DNA of 64,000 nt, from contig CALULY010000013.1 in NCBI GenBank assembly GCA_944321635.1, forward strand, positions 1 through 64,000, read 5' to 3'. The stretch is from an uncultured Bacteroidaceae bacterium. Lineage in GTDB: Bacteria > Bacteroidota > Bacteroidia > Bacteroidales > Bacteroidaceae. Made by a program: the position numbers and the translations under genes. This document shows positions 17,152 through 26,316 of this stretch, in pieces (the first letter of the stretch is position 1; each line of letters starts with the position of its first letter). The notes under the pieces are model-generated. The model saw only the letters and a list, made by a program, of their open reading frames with translations. It did no database searches and was not told where the DNA came from.

Positions 17152-18749
17152 AGCTGCTGCTCATCTCGGCTTTGGCTATGCTCGCCATGACCGAGGGCAA
17201 GGCGCAAGGAGGTGACGTGCCGCCACGGCTCGTGTTGAGCATAACGATTGACCAGTTGCGGAGCGACTACCTGGAACGTTTCACGCCTCTGTTCGGGGAA
17301 AACGGTTTCAAACGGATGATGAGGGACGGGACGACCTACCGCAACGGCTATCTCGACTTCAACAACCCAGACCTGGCCTCGGCGGTAGCGACCATCAACA
17401 CGGGGACATCGCCCTCAATCCATGGCATAATAGGCCGTGACTGGTACGACAGGCGGAGCGAGAGCGTCGTCAACTGTGTCGGCGACGACGACTTCCTTGG
17501 CAATTACACAAAATCGGGCTTCTCGCCTGAGAAACTCCTCGTCTCGACCCTCGCGGATGAATTGAAAATCTCGACACAGGAGCGTGGTTTAGTCTTCGCC
17601 ATAGCAGCAGATCCAGAGAGCGCGCTGCTCTCGGCTGGACGCAACGCCGACTGCGCCGTGTGGATAAATGACGACAACGGCAAATGGTGCTCGACCACCT
17701 ACTACAAAGACCTGCCCTATTGGGTGACACTCTACAACGACTCGCTCTCCATCGACCAGCGAATCGACGGGATGGACTGGTTGCCGCTGCTCGATTGCAG
17801 GAACTACACTTACCTCACATCAGAGTGGCAGGACGAGACGTTCAGACACAGTTTCAAGGACTACCGCACACTCAAGTTCAAAAAGTTCATCAAAAGCGGG
17901 CTTGTCAACGAGGAGATAGGCAACATGGCCGTGCGGTGCATCGAGAAGAGCCTGGCCGGCAACGATGCTGTGCCTGACATCGTGGCTGTCACACTCTATG
18001 CCGGCAACTTTGACGGGAAGAGCACGATAGAGTGCTCGCTTGAAATCCAAGACACCTATGCACGCCTCGACCGCCAGGTAGGACGCATCGTGGACGCAGC
18101 TGCCAAGAAAGCGGGAGGAGCAAACAACCTGCTTGTCGTAATCACATCGACCGGCTATGTCGGAAAAGAGAATGCAGACCTGAAAAAATACAAGATCCCG
18201 TCCGGGGAGTTCTACATCAACCGCTGTTCCGCGCTGCTCAACATGTTCCTCATGGCAAAGTACGGCGAGGGCAACTATGTGTCCGGCTATGCAGGCAACG
18301 AGATATACCTCAACCATCCGTTGCTGAAGGAGCGCAAACTGGACTATGACACCATAACGCGGGACGCCACGGAGTTTTTGTCAACCTTTGACGGGATAGC
18401 CAACGCCTACACCGCCAAACACATACTGATCGGCGCGTGGGACCCGGAGATCCAGAGGTGGCGCAACCGATTCAACTACCGGCGGTCGGGGGACATCCTT
18501 TACGAACTACTGCCCGGCTGGTCGTCAAGGGACGAAGATTCATACGAATACAGGGTCGAAAGAGCCAACTTCACAGCATCTCCCATCATTTTCTGGGGAT
18601 GCGGAGTCAAAGGAGAAGCAATCAACACGCCGGTCAACACCGAGATTGTCGCCCCGACAATCGCCTATTACCTGAGGATAAGAGCCCCCAACGCGGCTGC
18701 GGCCATACCTGTCACCGATTTAAAACATGGACAGGGACGTTTGTATTAA
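17106..18749 (+). CDS. Alkaline-phosphatase-fold protein lacking catalytic residues
   Basis: 547 aa with an N-terminal hydrophobic segment (about 15-28). The fold is that of PafA/nucleotide pyrophosphatases: 'SITIDQLRSDYL' (Asp49, a metal ligand), 'TINTGTSPSIHGI' after the nucleophile position, and the C-terminal 'SPIIFWGCGV'. However, the nucleophile position (Thr in the usual T-x-x-G-H-A) reads Leu90 in 'DLASAVATINTG', the D-x-x-G-H ligand motif reads 'GNFDGKST', and the late D-H pair (usually T-A-D-H-G) reads 'ITSTGYVG'. It is therefore likely a pseudoenzyme. Its start lies 46 bases inside the Lnb-like gene, and secA follows within 63 bp. A shorter start at 17178 is possible. A scaffold or binding role in the envelope is inference. 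Confidence 0.85.
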   Translation: MLHTENKLQETDRRLKLLLISALAMLAMTEGKAQGGDVPPRLVLSITIDQLRSDYLERFTPLFGENGFKRMMRDGTTYRNGYLDFNNPDLASAVATINTGTSPSIHGIIGRDWYDRRSESVVNCVGDDDFLGNYTKSGFSPEKLLVSTLADELKISTQERGLVFAIAADPESALLSAGRNADCAVWINDDNGKWCSTTYYKDLPYWVTLYNDSLSIDQRIDGMDWLPLLDCRNYTYLTSEWQDETFRHSFKDYRTLKFKKFIKSGLVNEEIGNMAVRCIEKSLAGNDAVPDIVAVTLYAGNFDGKSTIECSLEIQDTYARLDRQVGRIVDAAAKKAGGANNLLVVITSTGYVGKENADLKKYKIPSGEFYINRCSALLNMFLMAKYGEGNYVSGYAGNEIYLNHPLLKERKLDYDTITRDATEFLSTFDGIANAYTAKHILIGAWDPEIQRWRNRFNYRRSGDILYELLPGWSSRDEDSYEYRVERANFTASPIIFWGCGVKGEAINTPVNTEIVAPTIAYYLRIRAPNAAAAIPVTDLKHGQGRLY

Positions 18750-18758
18750 CTATTTACA

Positions 18759-18766
18759 TAACTTTG
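18759..18766 (+). promoter_or_regulatory. -7 box before secA
   Basis: TAACTTTG matches TAnnTTTG, 46 bp before the secA ATG. The upstream TTTG (18740-18743) is only 15 bp away, shorter than usual. Confidence 0.45.
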
Positions 18767-18812
18767 CAACGGGGTTATCCTTGCAGCAACCAATAAACAA
18801 CATTACGACAAA

Positions 18813-21800
18813 ATGGGATTTAACGAGATTCTAAAAAAGCTCTTCGGGAACAAATCCACCCGAGACATGAAAGAGATACAGCCTTGGGTTCAAAAAGTAA
18901 AGGACGCTTATCCGGAAATAGAGAAACTGTCAAATGACGAACTGCGCGCCAAGACACAGGAATTGCGCAAGTTTGTCAAGGAATCAGCTAAGGAAGAAGA
19001 GGAAAAGATAAACGAACTGAAAGCCAAAGTCGAGACCCTCGAACTCGAAGACCGTGAGGAAATCTTCAACCAGATAGACAAACTTGAGAAAGAAGTCCTC
19101 GACAAATATGAAAAGGCACTTGATGAGATTCTCCCACAAGCATTCGCAATAGTCAAAAACACCGCCCAACGTTTTGCAAGCAACAATGAAATCGTCGTAA
19201 CGGCAACCGATTTTGACCGCGAGCTCGCAGCTACCAAAGATTTCGTCAGGATCGACGGCGACAAAGCAATCTACCAGAATCACTGGATGGCGGGCGGCAA
19301 TGAGATAACGTGGAACATGGTCCACTATGACGTGCAACTCTTTGGCGGCGTCGTCCTGCACAAAGGCAAGATAGCCGAGATGGCGACCGGTGAGGGTAAG
19401 ACACTCGTGGCGACATTGCCCGTGTTCCTCAACGCATTGACGGGGAACGGCGTGCACGTCGTCACGGTCAATGACTACCTGTCAAAGCGTGACTCCGAGT
19501 GGATGGGGCCGCTTTACGAGTTCCACGGGCTGAGTGTTGACTGCATCGACAAACACAAACCCAACTCGGAAGCAAGGCGCAAGGCTTACCTCGCCGACAT
19601 CACATTCGGCACGAACAACGAATTCGGTTTCGACTACCTGCGTGACAACATGGCGGGCAACCCCCGCGACCTCGTGCAACGCAAGCACAACTATGCAATA
19701 GTCGATGAGGTAGACTCAGTGTTGATTGATGACGCCCGTACCCCCTTGATTATCTCAGGTCCAGTCCCAAAGGGCGAGGCGCAAATGTTTGAAGAGTTCA
19801 AGCCTATGGTCGAAAACCTCTTCAACACCCAACGGACTTTGGCCACGAAACTCCTCTCGGACGCACGCCGCCTCATCCAGTCAGACAAGAAAGAGGAGCA
19901 AGAAGCGGGCTGGCTCTCACTGTTCCGCTCACACAAGGGACTGCCCAAGAACAAAGCTCTTATAAAGTACCTGAGCGAACCGGGCATCAAAGCTGGAATG
20001 CTTAAGACCGAAGAGGTCTATATGGAGAACAACAACAAGCGGATGCATGAGGCTACCGATGAACTATACTTCGTGATAGACGAGAAACTCAACACGGTAG
20101 ACCTAACGGACAAGGGCATCGAGTTCATCTCAAAGTATGCATCCGACCCGTCATTCTTCATCCTGCCGGACATCACCAGCCAACTTGCAGAACTCGAAGG
20201 GCAAAAAGACCTCTCAGAAGAGGAGAGATTGAACAAAAAGGACGAACTTCTGGCCGACTACTCCATCAAGTCCGAGCGTGTGCACACCATCAACCAGCTG
20301 TTGAAGGCGTACGCAATGTTTGAAAAGGACGACCAATATGTCGTTATCGACGGACAAGTCAAGATTGTGGATGAACAAACCGGCCGTATCATGGAAGGCC
20401 GCCGCTACTCGGACGGCTTGCACCAAGCCATAGAAGCAAAAGAAAGTGTCAAGGTTGAGGCAGCCACACAGACATTCGCAACCATCACGCTGCAAAACTA
20501 CTTCAGGATGTACCACAAACTGTCAGGCATGACAGGTACGGCAGAGACTGAAGCGGGCGAATTCTGGGACATCTACAAGCTCGACGTAGTAGTCATCCCG
20601 ACAAACAAACCTATCGCGCGCATCGACATGAACGACCGTGTGTACAAGACAAAGCGCGAAAAGTACAAAGCGGTCATTGAAGAAATCGAGAAGATGCACA
20701 ACTGCGGCCGTCCCGTACTGGTCGGCACGACTTCGGTCGAGATTTCCGAGATGTTGAGCAAGATGCTCCAGATGCGGAAAATAGAGCACAACGTCCTTAA
20801 TGCAAAACTCCACCAGAAAGAGGCGGAAATAGTCGCCCAAGCCGGTCAGAGCGGCACCGTCACCATTGCAACCAACATGGCAGGACGTGGAACGGACATC
20901 AAGCTCAGCCCGGAGGTCAAAGCCGCAGGAGGCCTTGCTATCATCGGCACGGAGCGACATGAGTCACGCCGCGTTGACCGCCAGCTGCGCGGCCGCGCAG
21001 GCCGTCAGGGAGACCCTGGCTCGTCAGTGTTTTTCGTCTCACTGGAGGACAACCTCATGCGCCTCTTTTCTTCCGACAGGATAGCGACCATCATGGACAA
21101 ACTCGGCTTCAAAGAGGGTGAAATGATAGAACACCGGATGATTTCAAACGCCATCGAGAAGGCACAGAAGAAAGTCGAGGAAAACAACTTCGGCATCCGC
21201 AAACGCTTGCTTGAATACGATGACGTGATGAACAAGCAACGTGTCGTTATCTACACCAAACGCCGCCACGCCCTCATGGGAGAACGCATCGGAATGGACA
21301 TAGTGAATATGGTCTGGGAGCGGTGTGCAAACATAGTGGAGAACGGTGATTACGAGACGGCAAGGCTCAACTTCTTCAAAATCATGGCAATGGAGCCACC
21401 GTTCACCGAGGAAGAATACCAAAAAGCCAGCAAGGAAGACTTGGCAGAAAAGGCATTCAACGCCGCGATGGACGTATTCAAGCGCAAGACGGAGAGACTT
21501 GCAGAGATAGCAAACCCCGTAATCAAGAAAGTCTTTGAGGAACAAGGCGACCGTTATGAGAACATCCTGATCCCTATCACCGACGGCAAGAGGATTTACA
21601 ACATACAGTGCAACCTCAAGGAGGCGTATGAGACCGAATGCAAATCAGTGGTCAAGGAATTTGAGAAGAGGATACTCCTCCACACAATCGACGAGGCATG
21701 GATGGAGAACCTCCGCGAGCTCGACGACTTGAAACATTCGGTGCAGAATGCCAGCTACGAGCAAAAAGACCCATTGCTCATCTACAAGCTCGAGTCGGTG

Positions 21801-22106
21801 AACCTCTTTGACAGCATGGTCGAGAAGATAAACAACGGCACGATCTCAGTGCTCATGCGCGGGCAAATCCCAGTCCAAGACCCGGGAGATGTCAGACAAG
21901 CACCACCCGAGCAACGCCAGCCAAACCGCAACTTGCAGGAAAACAAGCAAGATGTCACGAGCCAGATGAGCCAAGTCGCTGCACGTGACACACGTGAGAA
22001 CGCCAAGCAAGAGCCCATGAAATCAGAAAAGATAATAGGCCGCAACGACCCGTGCCCCTGCGGTTCTGGCAAGAAGTACAAACACTGCTGCGGGCGCAAC
22101 CTCTGA
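18813..22106 (+). CDS. secA: Preprotein translocase ATPase SecA
   Basis: Peripheral ATPase that pushes preproteins through SecYEG. At 1097 aa it has the long form typical of Bacteroidota, with an insertion in the N-terminal charged region (about 50-100, coiled coil of Glu/Lys). Walker A 'MATGEGKTL' near 190, DEAD-type box '[10 protein letters not shown]' near 300, the second RecA domain ending '[16 protein letters not shown]', and the helical scaffold all follow in order. The C-terminal zinc finger '[17 protein letters not shown]', which binds SecB and lipids, is intact. It lies 63 bp after the phosphatase-fold gene and is ended by a strong terminator. Its grouping with lipoprotein-modifying genes makes this an envelope-export block. 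Confidence 0.99.
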   Translation: MGFNEILKKLFGNKSTRDMKEIQPWVQKVKDAYPEIEKLSNDELRAKTQELRKFVKESAKEEEEKINELKAKVETLELEDREEIFNQIDKLEKEVLDKYEKALDEILPQAFAIVKNTAQRFASNNEIVVTATDFDRELAATKDFVRIDGDKAIYQNHWMAGGNEITWNMVHYDVQLFGGVVLHKGKIAEMATGEGKTLVATLPVFLNALTGNGVHVVTVNDYLSKRDSEWMGPLYEFHGLSVDCIDKHKPNSEARRKAYLADITFGTNNEFGFDYLRDNMAGNPRDLVQRKHNYAIVDEVDSVLIDDARTPLIISGPVPKGEAQMFEEFKPMVENLFNTQRTLATKLLSDARRLIQSDKKEEQEAGWLSLFRSHKGLPKNKALIKYLSEPGIKAGMLKTEEVYMENNNKRMHEATDELYFVIDEKLNTVDLTDKGIEFISKYASDPSFFILPDITSQLAELEGQKDLSEEERLNKKDELLADYSIKSERVHTINQLLKAYAMFEKDDQYVVIDGQVKIVDEQTGRIMEGRRYSDGLHQAIEAKESVKVEAATQTFATITLQNYFRMYHKLSGMTGTAETEAGEFWDIYKLDVVVIPTNKPIARIDMNDRVYKTKREKYKAVIEEIEKMHNCGRPVLVGTTSVEISEMLSKMLQMRKIEHNVLNAKLHQKEAEIVAQAGQSGTVTIATNMAGRGTDIKLSPEVKAAGGLAIIGTERHESRRVDRQLRGRAGRQGDPGSSVFFVSLEDNLMRLFSSDRIATIMDKLGFKEGEMIEHRMISNAIEKAQKKVEENNFGIRKRLLEYDDVMNKQRVVIYTKRRHALMGERIGMDIVNMVWERCANIVENGDYETARLNFFKIMAMEPPFTEEEYQKASKEDLAEKAFNAAMDVFKRKTERLAEIANPVIKKVFEEQGDRYENILIPITDGKRIYNIQCNLKEAYETECKSVVKEFEKRILLHTIDEAWMENLRELDDLKHSVQNASYEQKDPLLIYKLESVNLFDSMVEKINNGTISVLMRGQIPVQDPGDVRQAPPEQRQPNRNLQENKQDVTSQMSQVAARDTRENAKQEPMKSEKIIGRNDPCPCGSGKKYKHCCGRNL

Positions 22107-22127
22107 CCCACGGCAAAACACAGCACT

Positions 22128-22167
22128 GAGGCCGCCTTCCTTAAACGGGAGGCGGCCTCTTTTTTTA
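22128..22167 (+). terminator. Terminator of secA
   Basis: GAGGCCGCCT (22128 onward) pairs with AGGCGGCCTC, followed by seven T. Confidence 0.95.
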
Positions 22168-22257
22168 ACACACGCAGCAACGAGATGGCATGACAAGGCA
22201 ACAGTTCCAGACGATTGGGCGGCAACATAAACACATCAAAACGGCTGGAACGCGGGA

Positions 22258-22350
22258 AAAGTTTGTTTTTAACCTAAAAACATGAAATTTCAACCTGCAA
22301 ATACACATTTTCAACCTAAAAATATGTAACTTTAGCCTAAAGTCAAACTT
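22258..22350. repeat. 21-bp dyad array, AACCTAAA type
   Basis: Units AACCTAAA, AACCTGCA, AACCTAAA and AGCCTAAA start at 22271, 22292, 22313 and 22334, exactly 21 bp apart. A GAAAAGTTT half unit (centre 22261) lies 12 bp outside the first core centre and an AAACTT one (centre 22348) lies 12 bp outside the last. The geometry is the same as at 5726-5825. Confidence 0.85.
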
Positions 22351-22437
22351 CTTGCAGGACGATGGCAGACACACGACCTTGGCACCGCCTGCAACGCTGG
22401 ACGACAAACGATTGTAGAACAGATAAACACTGAGATT

Positions 22438-23061
22438 ATGGCTTACTACGAGATGCAGGAATCCAACCTGCCAAACGAAGAGGGCAAACGCATCCTTTTC
22501 CCGCGAATGAAATTGTCAGGGCAGACAAGCCTTGACGAGTTGGCGCAAAACATAAGCCACGCCGGCACCTTCACACCCGGCGACGTGAAAGGCCTCGTGC
22601 AATCGCTCATCGAGGAGATTGCCAGCGCGATGGCCAGCGGGCGTTCTGTCAAAATCGACGGGCTCGGCATCTTCACACCAGCATTGGGGCTGCGCAAGGG
22701 AGCAGACCGTGAAACGGCCGGCGACGATGTGGCGCAACGCAACGCCGCAAGCCTCTGCGTCAATGCCATCCGGTTCAAGGCAGACAAAGGGTTTGTCACA
22801 CGCACCGATGCAGCTTGCCGCCTTGAACGTGCTCCCGAGAAGTTCCGCCAATCATCTGACCGCCACACCACGGAGGAGCGGTTGAAGATGGCGCAAGACT
22901 ACTTGGAGACACATCCTTTTATGACCATAGACGACTATTGCGCACTGACCGGGCTGCTGCGCTACACCGCCTCACGCGAATTGAGACAGTGGAAAGACGA
23001 CCCATCAAAGGGCATAACGACGACGGGGCGCGGTACTCACAAGGTGTACGTAAAGAGGTGA
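22438..23061 (+). CDS. HU-like DNA-binding protein with C-terminal helix-turn-helix
   Basis: 207 aa. Residues 1-130 are the Bacteroidetes HU/IHF-like domain ('DVKGLVQSLIEEIASAMASG', 'SVKIDGLGIFTPAL'), which is longer than true HU. Residues 140-207 form an added domain that looks like a winged HTH: 'TIDDYCALTGLLRYTASREL' has the spacing of a recognition helix, followed by 'GTHKVYVKR', which would be the wing. HU-like proteins bend DNA; the extra domain would give sequence preference, which is inference. It is monocistronic, beginning about 100 bp after a dyad array and ending before a convergent terminator. It is one candidate for a protein that reads the intergenic dyads, but nothing in the sequence shows this. 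Confidence 0.85.
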   Translation: MAYYEMQESNLPNEEGKRILFPRMKLSGQTSLDELAQNISHAGTFTPGDVKGLVQSLIEEIASAMASGRSVKIDGLGIFTPALGLRKGADRETAGDDVAQRNAASLCVNAIRFKADKGFVTRTDAACRLERAPEKFRQSSDRHTTEERLKMAQDYLETHPFMTIDDYCALTGLLRYTASRELRQWKDDPSKGITTTGRGTHKVYVKR

Positions 23062-23107
23062 TTGATGCATGACGGCACGCATCACGGCCGTGATTGCACG
23101 TGAGATG

Positions 23108-23159
23108 AAAAAATGCAATGTCCCCCAGGCAACGCCGACGCGCGATGCCTGGGGGACAT
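23108..23159 (-). terminator. Terminator of the nnr operon
   Basis: ATGTCCCCCAGGCA (23118-23131) pairs with TGCCTGGGGGACAT (23146-23159). On the minus strand the stem is followed by GCATTTTTTC, so it terminates nnr, and perhaps the convergent HU gene weakly. Confidence 0.85.
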
Positions 23160-23172
23160 CTGGTGACAAAGC

Positions 23173-24708
23173 CTATTGCTCCAGGCTCTTCCATGCCTCG
23201 GGCAGACAATCTGCCATGTCGAGGGCGGTCATTCCGATTTCGCCTTTTGACGCTGCGGCTATGTCCCCCGCAAGACTGTGGGCGTAAGTGCCGAGCAAGG
23301 CGGCATCACGTGGAGTGTAATGCTGGGCGAGCAACGCCGTCAAGACCCCTGTCAACACATCACCGCTGCCACCGGTTGCCATGCCAGGGTTGCCAATGGT
23401 GTTTATGTAGACCTGACCTTGCGGGGTTACGACCGACGTGAACGAACTTTTCAGGACGATGTACAGGTTGAGCCCCTCGGCCAGTGCGATTGCTTTCATC
23501 ATCCTCTCGTATGGGTCTTTGCTCTTGCCTGCGATGCGGTCAAACTCTTTGATGTGCGGAGTGAGTATCGAGTCAGCCGGTATGCGCTTGAGCAACTGTT
23601 TGTCCTGCGCTATGGCATTGAGCGCGTCGGCATCGATGACCATGGGCTGCGTGGCAGATGTCAGCACTTGCCTTATGCCTTCGGCTGTCAATTCGTCCTG
23701 ACCCAAGCCCGGTCCGATGCCTATGGTGTCAAAGTCCTGCACGGCACAGGCGGGGGAAGTGAAGATGTGCTCGTGATAATCGGCGCAGGCCATAGCCTCT
23801 GGCACAACCGTTTGCAGGATGCCGACGCAGGCATTAGGCACATGCAGCTTGAGCAATCCCACTCCGCTGCGCAGGCATCCCTTTGCCGCGAGTGCCGCCG
23901 CGCCGCTCATGCCATAAGAGCCAGCTATCAAAAGGGCGCGTCCATAGTCCCCTTTGTGTGTGTGGCGCTTCCTTTTCTTCAATAGGCACGCCACTTCTTC
24001 GCGTTCCAAAGTCTGAAATTGAGTGTCGCAAGCGTCGATTGCCTCGGTGGAAAGCCCTATGTCCACCGTTTGCACCTCACCCGTGTAGCAGCCAAACTCC
24101 TGGAAAAACAGCGCGAGCTTTGGCATTTGCACCGTGAATGTGCGGTCGGCCTTGACGACACATTGCAGGTTGTTGAACGAATTGTCCTCGCACATCAGCC
24201 CCGATGGGATGTCTATCGAGAATGTTTGCGCCGTGCAACTGTTGATGAATGCCACCATGTTGGCGAACCCACCGCTCAACGGTTTGCTCAGCCCTGTGCC
24301 GAAGAGGCCGTCGATTATCATGTCATCTGCATTTATCTTAGGCACATCAAATGTCTTGGTCACTTCAACGAAGTCAAATCCTTCGGTGGCATCAGCCTCG
24401 GCCTTGGCCTTCTCGCAGTCTTCGGAGAGTTTCCCTGTCGTGTTGAACAGGAACAAACACACCTTGCGCCCCGTGTTGTGCAGGTCGAGTGCGGTCAGGA
24501 TGGCATCGCCACCGTTGTTGCCTGGTCCTGCGAACACATGGAAACACCCGCCGGTGTCATACTTCAGAATCTCTTTGGTGATTGCACCGGCCGTACGCTT
24601 CATAAGGTCGAATGACGTGATGCCCTCTTCCTCGACGGTGCGTGCGTCGATGCCCTTGATGTCTTTTGCTGAAACTATCTTCATCGTGCCTTGTCGTTTG
24701 TTGGTCAT
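23173..24708 (-). CDS. nnr: Bifunctional NAD(P)H-hydrate epimerase / ADP-dependent dehydratase
   Basis: Repairs hydrated NAD(P)H: residues 10-215 are the YjeF-N epimerase ('GPGNNGGDAILTALDL', Asp/Asn site) and residues 225-500 are the ribokinase-like ADP-dependent dehydratase ('GSYGMSGAAALAAKG', 'GIGPGLGQ', 'GGSGDVLTGVL'). At 511 aa it is full length. Two starts are possible: ATG 24708, overlapping the upstream stop (ATGA), or ATG 24684 (MKIVSAKDIKGID), which begins at the usual family N-terminus. The overlap favours coupling in either case. It is last in the operon ttcA, DUF486, DUF6965, nnr. Confidence 0.96.
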   Translation of the reverse strand: MTNKRQGTMKIVSAKDIKGIDARTVEEEGITSFDLMKRTAGAITKEILKYDTGGCFHVFAGPGNNGGDAILTALDLHNTGRKVCLFLFNTTGKLSEDCEKAKAEADATEGFDFVEVTKTFDVPKINADDMIIDGLFGTGLSKPLSGGFANMVAFINSCTAQTFSIDIPSGLMCEDNSFNNLQCVVKADRTFTVQMPKLALFFQEFGCYTGEVQTVDIGLSTEAIDACDTQFQTLEREEVACLLKKRKRHTHKGDYGRALLIAGSYGMSGAAALAAKGCLRSGVGLLKLHVPNACVGILQTVVPEAMACADYHEHIFTSPACAVQDFDTIGIGPGLGQDELTAEGIRQVLTSATQPMVIDADALNAIAQDKQLLKRIPADSILTPHIKEFDRIAGKSKDPYERMMKAIALAEGLNLYIVLKSSFTSVVTPQGQVYINTIGNPGMATGGSGDVLTGVLTALLAQHYTPRDAALLGTYAHSLAGDIAAASKGEIGMTALDMADCLPEAWKSLEQ

Positions 24709-24989
24709 TGCATTGGCGGGTTGCCACCGTTAAGGTATTCCTCCGAGAGCTCCTTGATCTTGAACAGCTGGTCGGCGGTGGTCTCAAATGTACGGTTCTG
24801 CTTGTCGCGCACTATCTCTGAAAGCAACGCCACGGTCTTGGCGACGTCGGGCACGAATGTCCCGCTGTCGAGCCTGAGAGACTTGGGCAAATCCTTGTCC
24901 TTGAACCAGTCTATCAATTCCTTTATCTCTTCCTCCGAGTACTTGAAATCCTCCCTCGGGTCTTTTTGTCCTTTGCCTGCCTGTGCCAT
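24705..24989 (-). CDS. Small conserved protein, DUF6965-like
   Basis: 94 aa, charged, no signal or TM segment. The pattern 'YSEEEIKELIDWFKDKDLPK' followed by 'LRLDSGTFVPDVAKTVALLS' matches my memory of the DUF6965 family of Bacteroidota, whose function is unknown. The stop codon overlaps the nnr start, and the gene begins 22 bp after the DUF486 gene, so it is clearly part of the operon. I cannot suggest a role beyond that context. Confidence 0.75.
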   Translation of the reverse strand: MAQAGKGQKDPREDFKYSEEEIKELIDWFKDKDLPKSLRLDSGTFVPDVAKTVALLSEIVRDKQNRTFETTADQLFKIKELSEEYLNGGNPPMQ

Positions 24990-25011
24990 GGTGGTAAATG
25001 TTATGTGAAAG

Positions 25012-25380
25012 TCACTTCATGAAGACGAAATAGACCGCCAGCACCAGGCAAATGAATGCCGCCACGTGGTTCCATGCCAGCGATATGTTGTGGAAAAGCA
25101 TCGAGGCGATGACCGTGAAGATGGTGAGCGACACCACTTCTTGTATGACCTTGAGCTGGATTAGCGTGAACGGTCCGCCGTTGCCCGTGAAACCTATGCG
25201 GTTGGCAGGCACTTGGGCACAGTACTCAAAGAACGCCATTCCCCACGACAACGCTATTACTGCCATCAGGGGAAGCCGCTCGAAACCTTTGATGCCTTGC
25301 AACTTCAGATGCCCGTACCACGCCAGTGTCATGAAGACATTGGAGACGATGAGGAGAGCGATGGTGTATATACCTTTCAT
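25012..25380 (-). CDS. DUF486 (DMT-like) four-helix membrane protein
   Basis: 122 aa with four predicted TM helices, starting at ATG 25380 (MKGIYTIALLIVSNVFMTLA). The pattern 'FMTLAWYGHLK', then 'WGMAFFEYCAQVPANRIG', then 'QLKVIQEVVSLTIFT' is characteristic of DUF486, a small group related to the drug/metabolite transporter superfamily. Substrate unknown. The frame is open upstream only because it overlaps the ttcA frame; the ATG overlaps the ttcA stop by one base (TAATG), a typical translational coupling. Confidence 0.88.
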   Translation of the reverse strand: MKGIYTIALLIVSNVFMTLAWYGHLKLQGIKGFERLPLMAVIALSWGMAFFEYCAQVPANRIGFTGNGGPFTLIQLKVIQEVVSLTIFTVIASMLFHNISLAWNHVAAFICLVLAVYFVFMK

Positions 25381-26138
25381 TACGTATGATGTTTTATGAT
25401 TTTCGGCGGCAGCATTTCCGTCTGGACATTGGTCATGCTGCCCCAGATGTTGTGGCGCATCTCGGGGTTGAGTGCCTCCATCTCCTTGAGCAGGTGCTTT
25501 ATCGCCGTGCGGTTGGACTGGTGCTCGTAGGGGCAAGCCTTGACCTGGCCCTTGTAACCGCGCAATGCCGCCATCTCCTGCAAGCGGGATTCCGGGACAA
25601 GGCACAGGGGGCGGATGACGGCGAGGTCAAACTTGCGCATACGCAGCATCGGGGGCATAGTGCTGAACGCCCCTTGGAACATCATGTTCATGTACAACGT
25701 CTCAATCACGTCGTCCTGATGATGGCCGAGCGCAATCTTGTTGCAACCGCGCTGCTGTGCAATGGTGAAGAGGGCTTTGCGCCTGTTCCACGAGCAAAGG
25801 AAGCATGGCGACTTGCGCGTGTCGGTAGACATCTCGTAACTGGTCTCGACCGTGACAAACTCTACACCGAGGCTGTCACACACCGACTTCAGATATTCCA
25901 TGTCGCTGCGATAACCGATGTTGGTCACAGCCACGTGCGCCGCCTCGACCGTGAACGAAGGCCGCCTGATGCGAGACCGCCTGGCAAGCAGCTCAAGCAG
26001 GGACAAAGAATCCTTGCCGCCGGACAACCCGATGAGTATCTTGTCACCATCCTCGATGAGACGATAGGAGAAGATGGCCTTGTCCATCAATGCCACCACG
26101 TCGGCTATTTCACGATTTTCCTTCTTGAGCCTTGACAT
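25380..26138 (-). CDS. ttcA: TtcA-family tRNA 2-thiolation enzyme
   Basis: PP-loop ATPase of the TtcA/TilS superfamily, likely installing 2-thiocytidine at tRNA position 32. The PP-loop 'SGGKDS' lies at 39-44. The Fe-S cluster cysteines are Cys112 and Cys115 ('SPCFLCSW') plus Cys202 ('KACPYEHQ'). At 252 aa it is slightly shorter than the E. coli enzyme. 'ALGHHQDDVIETLYMNM' is the family signature. First gene of a four-gene operon; a -7 box lies 19 bp upstream of the start. The related TtuA or TilS are less likely given the Cys pattern. Confidence 0.9.
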   Translation of the reverse strand: MSRLKKENREIADVVALMDKAIFSYRLIEDGDKILIGLSGGKDSLSLLELLARRSRIRRPSFTVEAAHVAVTNIGYRSDMEYLKSVCDSLGVEFVTVETSYEMSTDTRKSPCFLCSWNRRKALFTIAQQRGCNKIALGHHQDDVIETLYMNMMFQGAFSTMPPMLRMRKFDLAVIRPLCLVPESRLQEMAALRGYKGQVKACPYEHQSNRTAIKHLLKEMEALNPEMRHNIWGSMTNVQTEMLPPKIIKHHT

Positions 26139-26156
26139 CTGCCATTTTTATGCCGG

Positions 26157-26189
26157 CAAAAGTACGCCAAAATAGCCTAACATCCGCAA
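26157..26189 (-). promoter_or_regulatory. Promoter of the ttcA operon
   Basis: Minus strand TACTTTTG (26164-26157) with TTG (26189-26187) 22 bp upstream. The leader would be very short. Confidence 0.55.
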
Positions 26190-26316
26190 CGCCACCCGTT
26201 AAAACCTGCCCGCCCCCACTTCCGCACGACGACAACGGGCAGATGCTTTCATCCTTAAGCACCTGCCCGCCATCGGCCAGAGGGATTGCCCGTCCAGGCA
26301 TCACCGCGCCACGGCC

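Noticed and set aside
22111-22370. Treating the inverted structure at 22258-22350 as the secA terminator
   Set aside because: A strong stem with seven T already ends secA at 22128-22167.
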